64,000 bases of DNA from Elusimicrobiota bacterium (GTDB taxonomy: Bacteria; CAYTYR01; UBA6262): assembly GCA_003153935.1 (NCBI GenBank), contig PMCA01000017.1, forward strand, positions 33,655-97,654. Reading direction: 5' to 3'. The number at the start of each line of letters is the position of its first letter. Position 1 is the stretch's first letter. The notes below the pieces were generated by a model that did not search any database, was not told where the DNA came from, and saw nothing but the letters and a program-made list of their open reading frames with translations. Shown here in pieces: positions 60,541 through 64,000 of this stretch. Made by a program: the position numbers and the translations under genes.

Positions 60541-61123
60541 CCGTTTAACCATACTGCGCATATTGCTGGTCCCGGTGTTCATGCTGTTCATATTTATTGA
60601 CCGGACCTCGACCAGGTTTATCGCGCTGTTCATTTTCGTCGGAGCCTCGCTGACCGACCTGTGTGACGGCTGGCTGGCGCGGCGACATAACTATATAACC
60701 AATTTCGGCAAATTCATGGACCCGTTAGCCGATAAGCTGCTGGTGTCGGCGGCCCTGATATCTTTCGTGGAATTACGGGAGCTGAATATCCCGGCCTGGA
60801 TGGTGATCATTATCATCACCCGGGAATTCATCATTACCGGGTTACGGAGTGTTGCGGCCAGCAAGGGGAAGGTCCTGGCGGCCAGCAAAACCGGAAAATA
60901 TAAAACCACTTCACAGATGGTCAGCATTTCCATTATTTTGATCATCCTGGTGCTCAACGCCATGTACAATCAAGGCTATATAAATTTAGCCATGCCAGGG
61001 ATCGGCTGGTTCAAGCTGACCCGGGCCATCTGTTACTGGCTGCTGGCCCTGACCACGCTGTTAACCGCCATATCGGGCGCGAGTTTTATTTACAAGAACT
61101 GGAAACTGATAAGTGAAGAATAA
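60527..61123 (+). CDS. pgsA: CDP-diacylglycerol-glycerol-3-phosphate 3-phosphatidyltransferase
   Basis: 198 residues from a TTG start at 60527 with GGAGG upstream, giving 'MNLANRLTILRILLVPVF', the classical PgsA beginning. The CDP-alcohol transferase signature D-G-x2-A-R-x8-G-x3-D-x3-D lies in 'LCDGWLARRHNYITNFGK' and 'FMDPLADKLL'. There are about four or five membrane helices. It makes phosphatidylglycerophosphate. pgpA, the next step, overlaps it by 11 bases. Confidence 0.96.
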   Translation: MNLANRLTILRILLVPVFMLFIFIDRTSTRFIALFIFVGASLTDLCDGWLARRHNYITNFGKFMDPLADKLLVSAALISFVELRELNIPAWMVIIIITREFIITGLRSVAASKGKVLAASKTGKYKTTSQMVSISIILIILVLNAMYNQGYINLAMPGIGWFKLTRAICYWLLALTTLLTAISGASFIYKNWKLISEE

Positions 61124-61562
61124 GATCGCGATATTACTCGCTAGCTGTTTTTACCTGGGATACCTGCCGCTGGCGCCAGGTACCTTTGGTTCCCTGTTTG
61201 GCGTCGGACTGTATTTTCTGGCGTACCGGAGTGAATTTATTTACGGGTTGTCCCTGGCTGCCTTACTGGTTATAGCGATTTGGAGCGCAGGCCAGGCCGA
61301 ACTGGCCTTCAATAAAAAGGACGACCAGCGCATTGTCATCGATGAAGCTCTGGGATTTCTGGTAGCGGTTTTCCTGCTGCCGCACACGGCTCTCTATCTG
61401 TGTTTAGGTTTTATCCTGTTCCGCCTGCTGGATATTTTCAAACCGCTGGGTATCAGGAAGCTGCAGTATCTGACCGGCGGGCTGGGAGTAGTGGCGGATG
61501 ATATCGGCGCCGGTTTGCTGACCAATATAATTCTGCAAATAGTTGTCAGGATCGTAAGTTAA
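61113..61562 (+). CDS. pgpA: Phosphatidylglycerophosphatase A
   Basis: 149 residues from a GTG start inside pgsA. '[18 protein letters not shown]', '[14 protein letters not shown]' and '[15 protein letters not shown]' are the three conserved PgpA blocks, including the acidic residues that bind metal. It removes the terminal phosphate to give phosphatidylglycerol, directly completing the pgsA reaction. recA follows after 37 bases without an apparent promoter. Confidence 0.95.
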   Translation: MKNKIAILLASCFYLGYLPLAPGTFGSLFGVGLYFLAYRSEFIYGLSLAALLVIAIWSAGQAELAFNKKDDQRIVIDEALGFLVAVFLLPHTALYLCLGFILFRLLDIFKPLGIRKLQYLTGGLGVVADDIGAGLLTNIILQIVVRIVS

Positions 61563-61599
61563 AACGGATATTCATACTTCAAAAGGAGGAGAAAGTTTT

Positions 61600-62616
61600 A
61601 TGGCGAAAGAAACAGAAAAGGAAAAAGCTCTTGACCTGGCCATAGCCCAGATCGAGAAACAATTTGGCAAAGGTTCAATAATGAAATTAGGCAAGGACGC
61701 GCATGTGCCCGTAGAGGTTATTCCTACCGGGTCACTGATGCTGGACTTAGCCATTGGCGTCGGTGGCGTGCCGCGCGGCCGGGTGGTCGAGATATTCGGC
61801 CCCGAATCCAGCGGTAAGACCACTATCTGCCTGCATATTATCGCCGAAGCCCAGAAGAAGGGCAGTACCGCCGCTTTTATCGATGTCGAGCACGCTTTGG
61901 ATCCGGCTTACGCCAAAAGGATCGGCGTTAACACTGAAAACTTGCTGGTCTCACAACCGAATACCGGTGAGGAAGCTCTGGAGATCGCTGAGACCCTGGT
62001 GCGCAGCGGCGCTTGCGAACTGGTAGTGGTGGACTCCGTCGCCGCCCTGGTGACCCGGGCGGAGCTGGAAGGCGATATGGGCGATTCCCACATGGGCGTC
62101 CAGGCCCGGCTGATGAGCCAGGCCTTGCGGAAATTGACCAGCGCCATCAGCCATACCAAATCCTGCGTGATATTTACGAACCAGCTGCGCGAAAAGATCG
62201 GCGTGATGTTCGGCAATCCGGAAGTTACCCCCGGCGGCCGCGCGCTGAAATTCTACGCGTCATTGCGCCTGGATATCCGGCGTATCGAGAATATCAAGGT
62301 CGGCGATGAAGCCATTGGCGCCCGGGTCAGGATAAAAGTGGTCAAGAATAAAGTAGCGCCTCCTTTCCGGCAGGCGGAATTCGAAATGTTCTATAACGAA
62401 GGCATTTCCAAGACCGGTGACCTGCTGGACGCCGCGGTGGAAGAAAAGATCATCGATAAGAGCGGCACCTGGTTCGTTTACGGCGATAAGCGTCTGGGCC
62501 AGGGCCGGGACAATGCCAAGGCGTATCTGAAAGAGCACCCTGAAGATTTTGCCGAGATAGAAAAAAAGATTCGGGCTCATTTTACCCCGGACGCGAAACC
62601 CCAGAAGGAAGAATAA
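61600..62616 (+). CDS. recA: Recombinase RecA
   Basis: 338 residues behind a strong AAAGGAGGAG ribosome site. Walker A is 'GPESSGKT' at 67-74, '[11 protein letters not shown]' and '[11 protein letters not shown]' (Walker B) follow, and '[17 protein letters not shown]' with '[15 protein letters not shown]' form the L1/L2 DNA-binding region. It forms filaments on single-stranded DNA for recombination and LexA cleavage. No LexA-type operator was recognised upstream. It shares an operon-like array with rimO-pgsA-pgpA, where cinA is often present but is missing here. Confidence 0.98.
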   Translation: MAKETEKEKALDLAIAQIEKQFGKGSIMKLGKDAHVPVEVIPTGSLMLDLAIGVGGVPRGRVVEIFGPESSGKTTICLHIIAEAQKKGSTAAFIDVEHALDPAYAKRIGVNTENLLVSQPNTGEEALEIAETLVRSGACELVVVDSVAALVTRAELEGDMGDSHMGVQARLMSQALRKLTSAISHTKSCVIFTNQLREKIGVMFGNPEVTPGGRALKFYASLRLDIRRIENIKVGDEAIGARVRIKVVKNKVAPPFRQAEFEMFYNEGISKTGDLLDAAVEEKIIDKSGTWFVYGDKRLGQGRDNAKAYLKEHPEDFAEIEKKIRAHFTPDAKPQKEE

Positions 62617-62646
62617 AAACCAAGGTTGCCGGGAGGATATAAACCA

Positions 62647-63228
62647 ATGCCGGGCCCCAATATTAAAATTGAAGTAATGCCGGTCGGCTCGCTGGAAACC
62701 AACTGCTATATCGTCTATGAAGAGGATTCCCGTTTGGCGGCCATAATCGACCCAGGGGAGGAAGAGACCCGGATCCTCGACCGGATCAAAGCCCTGAAAC
62801 TCTCCGTGCTGTTCATTATCCATACCCACGGGCATTATGACCACACCGGCGCCAGCGAAGCCCTGCGGCGTGAAACTAAAGCCCGCCTGCTGCTTCACCA
62901 GGCGGACCTGGAATTAGTGGAATTTACCCCGGAAGGGTTTTTGCATGACGGTGAGATCATCCTCCTGGGGAAGATACAATTCAAAGTATTACATACCCCC
63001 GGACACACTCCCGGGGGTATTTCTTTAGTCGGTCCGGATTACGTGTTTACTGGTGACACTTTATTTGCCAGGGCCGTTGGCCGGACGGATCTTACCGGAG
63101 GTAATGAGATGGCGCTCTGGCGGAGCATCAGGGAAAAATTATTTACCCTGCCCGAGGCTTTCATCATCTATCCGGGACATGGACCGGCGTCGACGATCGG
63201 CCGGGAAAAGAAAATATGGAAGAGCTGA
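62647..63228 (+). CDS. Metallo-beta-lactamase-fold hydrolase, glyoxalase II-like
   Basis: 193 residues from the ATG at 62647 with GGGAGGA at about 62631-62637; an in-frame TTG at 62626 overlaps that ribosome site. 'HTHGHYDHTGA' is the H-x-H-x-D-H zinc motif, 'HTPGHTPGGISLV' gives the next His, 'FTGDTLFARAVGRTDL' the bridging Asp, and 'YPGHGPASTIGREK' the last His. It is of the short YcbL-type hydroxyacylglutathione-hydrolase-like group. The physiological thioester or other substrate is unknown. Confidence 0.9.
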   Translation: MPGPNIKIEVMPVGSLETNCYIVYEEDSRLAAIIDPGEEETRILDRIKALKLSVLFIIHTHGHYDHTGASEALRRETKARLLLHQADLELVEFTPEGFLHDGEIILLGKIQFKVLHTPGHTPGGISLVGPDYVFTGDTLFARAVGRTDLTGGNEMALWRSIREKLFTLPEAFIIYPGHGPASTIGREKKIWKS

Positions 63229-64000
63229 TAGCAAGATATCTCCAATACCTGGTGGTAGAGAAGGGCTTAAGCGCCAATACGCTCGAGGCCTACGGGCGCG
63301 ACCTGCGCTACTACGACCAATTTCTCAAAGGCCGGCAGGTCTCTTCTCCCGCCGCCATAACCGATAAAATGGTCTTTGATTACCTGGTGAGCCGTCGCCA
63401 GCAGGACCTGAATGCCGCCAGCCTGGCCCGCATCCTGGTGACGCTCCGTAACTATCACCGGTTCCTGGTGCAGGAAAATCTTTGCGCGCACGATCCCACC
63501 GAAAACCTGGACGCGCCGAAACTGGGGCACCACCTGCCTAAAACCCTGAGTCGCGAGGAAGTGGAAAAGCTGATGAACGCTCCGGATATCTCTACCGATC
63601 ACGGTTTGCGGGACAAAGCTATCCTGGAGCTGATGTACGCCAGCGGCTTGCGCATCTCCGAGATAATAAATCTCAATGTAGACAATATTGACACCACGGT
63701 GGGATATGTCCGCTGCCTGGGCAAGGGCGGCAAAGAAAGAATTGTGCCCGTGGGCAAGATTGCCCTGGAATTCCTTAAATTATATAAAAACAGCTCCCGG
63801 CTCAAGCTGCTGAAAGATTCCCGTAACTCCGCCGGGTTATTTATTTCCCAGCAGGGCAAGAAGTTTTCGCGGACCGGCTTATGGAAACTGATCAAGAAAT
63901 ACGGCCGCCAGATAGGCGTGGCCAAACTTACGCCGCACCTGTTGCGCCATTCCTTTGCCACACATCTGCTGGAGCGCGGCGCCGACCTGCGCTCGATCCA
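63216..64000 (+). CDS. Tyrosine recombinase XerC/XerD (3' end outside window)
   Basis: 261 residues are visible from an ATG at 63216 that overlaps the preceding stop by 13 bases; the frame is open to the window edge. The N-terminal SAM-like DNA-binding domain begins 'RYLQYLVVEKGLSANTLEAY'. Catalytic residues seen are R146 ('YASGLRISEI'), K173 ('GKGGKERIVPV'), and H241 and R244 ('HLLRHSFATHLL'); the last His and the nucleophile Tyr would lie just beyond the end. It resolves chromosome dimers at dif together with FtsK, whose gene is nearby. XerC and XerD cannot be told apart from this part. Confidence 0.93.
   Translation, partial: MEELIARYLQYLVVEKGLSANTLEAYGRDLRYYDQFLKGRQVSSPAAITDKMVFDYLVSRRQQDLNAASLARILVTLRNYHRFLVQENLCAHDPTENLDAPKLGHHLPKTLSREEVEKLMNAPDISTDHGLRDKAILELMYASGLRISEIINLNVDNIDTTVGYVRCLGKGGKERIVPVGKIALEFLKLYKNSSRLKLLKDSRNSAGLFISQQGKKFSRTGLWKLIKKYGRQIGVAKLTPHLLRHSFATHLLERGADLRSI

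Noticed and set aside
62990-63022. Inverted repeat (ATACCCCC ... GGGGGTAT) that could be a terminator or operator
   Set aside because: It lies inside the metallo-beta-lactamase gene, encodes the conserved HTPGHTPGG motif and has no T-run.
1-64000. tRNA, rRNA, riboswitch, insertion sequence, prophage or CRISPR elements
   Set aside because: Gaps between genes are all under about 115 bases and contain no cloverleaf, transposase, att-like repeat or array that I could recognise. No FMN riboswitch was seen before ribF, which overlaps nrnA.

Overview
The window is a gene-dense stretch (about 57 protein genes, every one on the + strand) from a bacterium with two membranes. The evidence is a PilQ secretin with a PilP-type lipoprotein, a LolA lipoprotein carrier, O-antigen-ligase-type proteins and a Wzx-type flippase. 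Gram-positive-associated SpoVG and a small winged-helix protein also occur, and several core gene blocks lack a usual member (truB between nrnA and ribF, cinA before recA). This mixture suggests an uncultured lineage such as Omnitrophota, Elusimicrobiota or the WOR-1/Margulisbacteria group. That placement is inference; the sequence read by eye does not settle the phylum. No rRNA, tRNA, CRISPR array, insertion sequence or prophage was seen, and no stretch over 300 bases lacks a gene.

Layout. (1) 1-5627: the end of a secreted carbohydrate-binding-type protein, a TPR membrane protein and a 1546-residue exported protein of unknown function. (2) 5656-10575: a type IV pilus alignment and outer-membrane pore operon, pilM-N-O-P-Q, with its own promoter and a strong terminator. 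(3) 10591-14958: a TPR membrane protein and two tandem O-antigen-ligase/TPR proteins. (4) 15023-42059: a surface-polysaccharide locus of about 27 kb, nearly all genes touching or overlapping, behind one recognisable promoter. It has a diacetamido-uronic-acid-type module (Gfo/Idh oxidoreductase, acetyltransferase, aminotransferase), two asparagine-synthase-like amidotransferases, two radical SAM enzymes, four methyltransferases, a flippase, two epimerases, several glycosyltransferases and a 1052-residue protein fusing two glycosyltransferase domains to a polysaccharide deacetylase. A DUF1646-type transporter gene follows at 42064. (5) 43134-43877: two tandem PilZ proteins behind their own promoter. 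(6) 43945-54532: housekeeping translation and RNA genes, proS, rimP-nusA-infB-rbfA-nrnA-ribF, rpsO-pnp and accB. (7) 54549-55180: a winged-helix protein and SpoVG. (8) 55169-64000: envelope, lipid and DNA genes, uppP-ftsK-lolA-rodZ-like-rimO-pgsA-pgpA-recA-MBL hydrolase and a truncated XerC/XerD recombinase.

How the parts work together. The pilus operon, the tandem ligases and the PilZ pair point to surface motility or adhesion, possibly with glycosylated pilin and c-di-GMP control. The long locus would make nucleotide-activated amino- or uronic-acid sugars, assemble them on a lipid carrier, flip the product and modify it by methylation, amidation and deacetylation. UppP recycles the undecaprenyl carrier. 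Seven of the eight promoters picked out by eye share an extended -10 (TGn upstream of the hexamer), which looks like the house style of this genome's main sigma factor.
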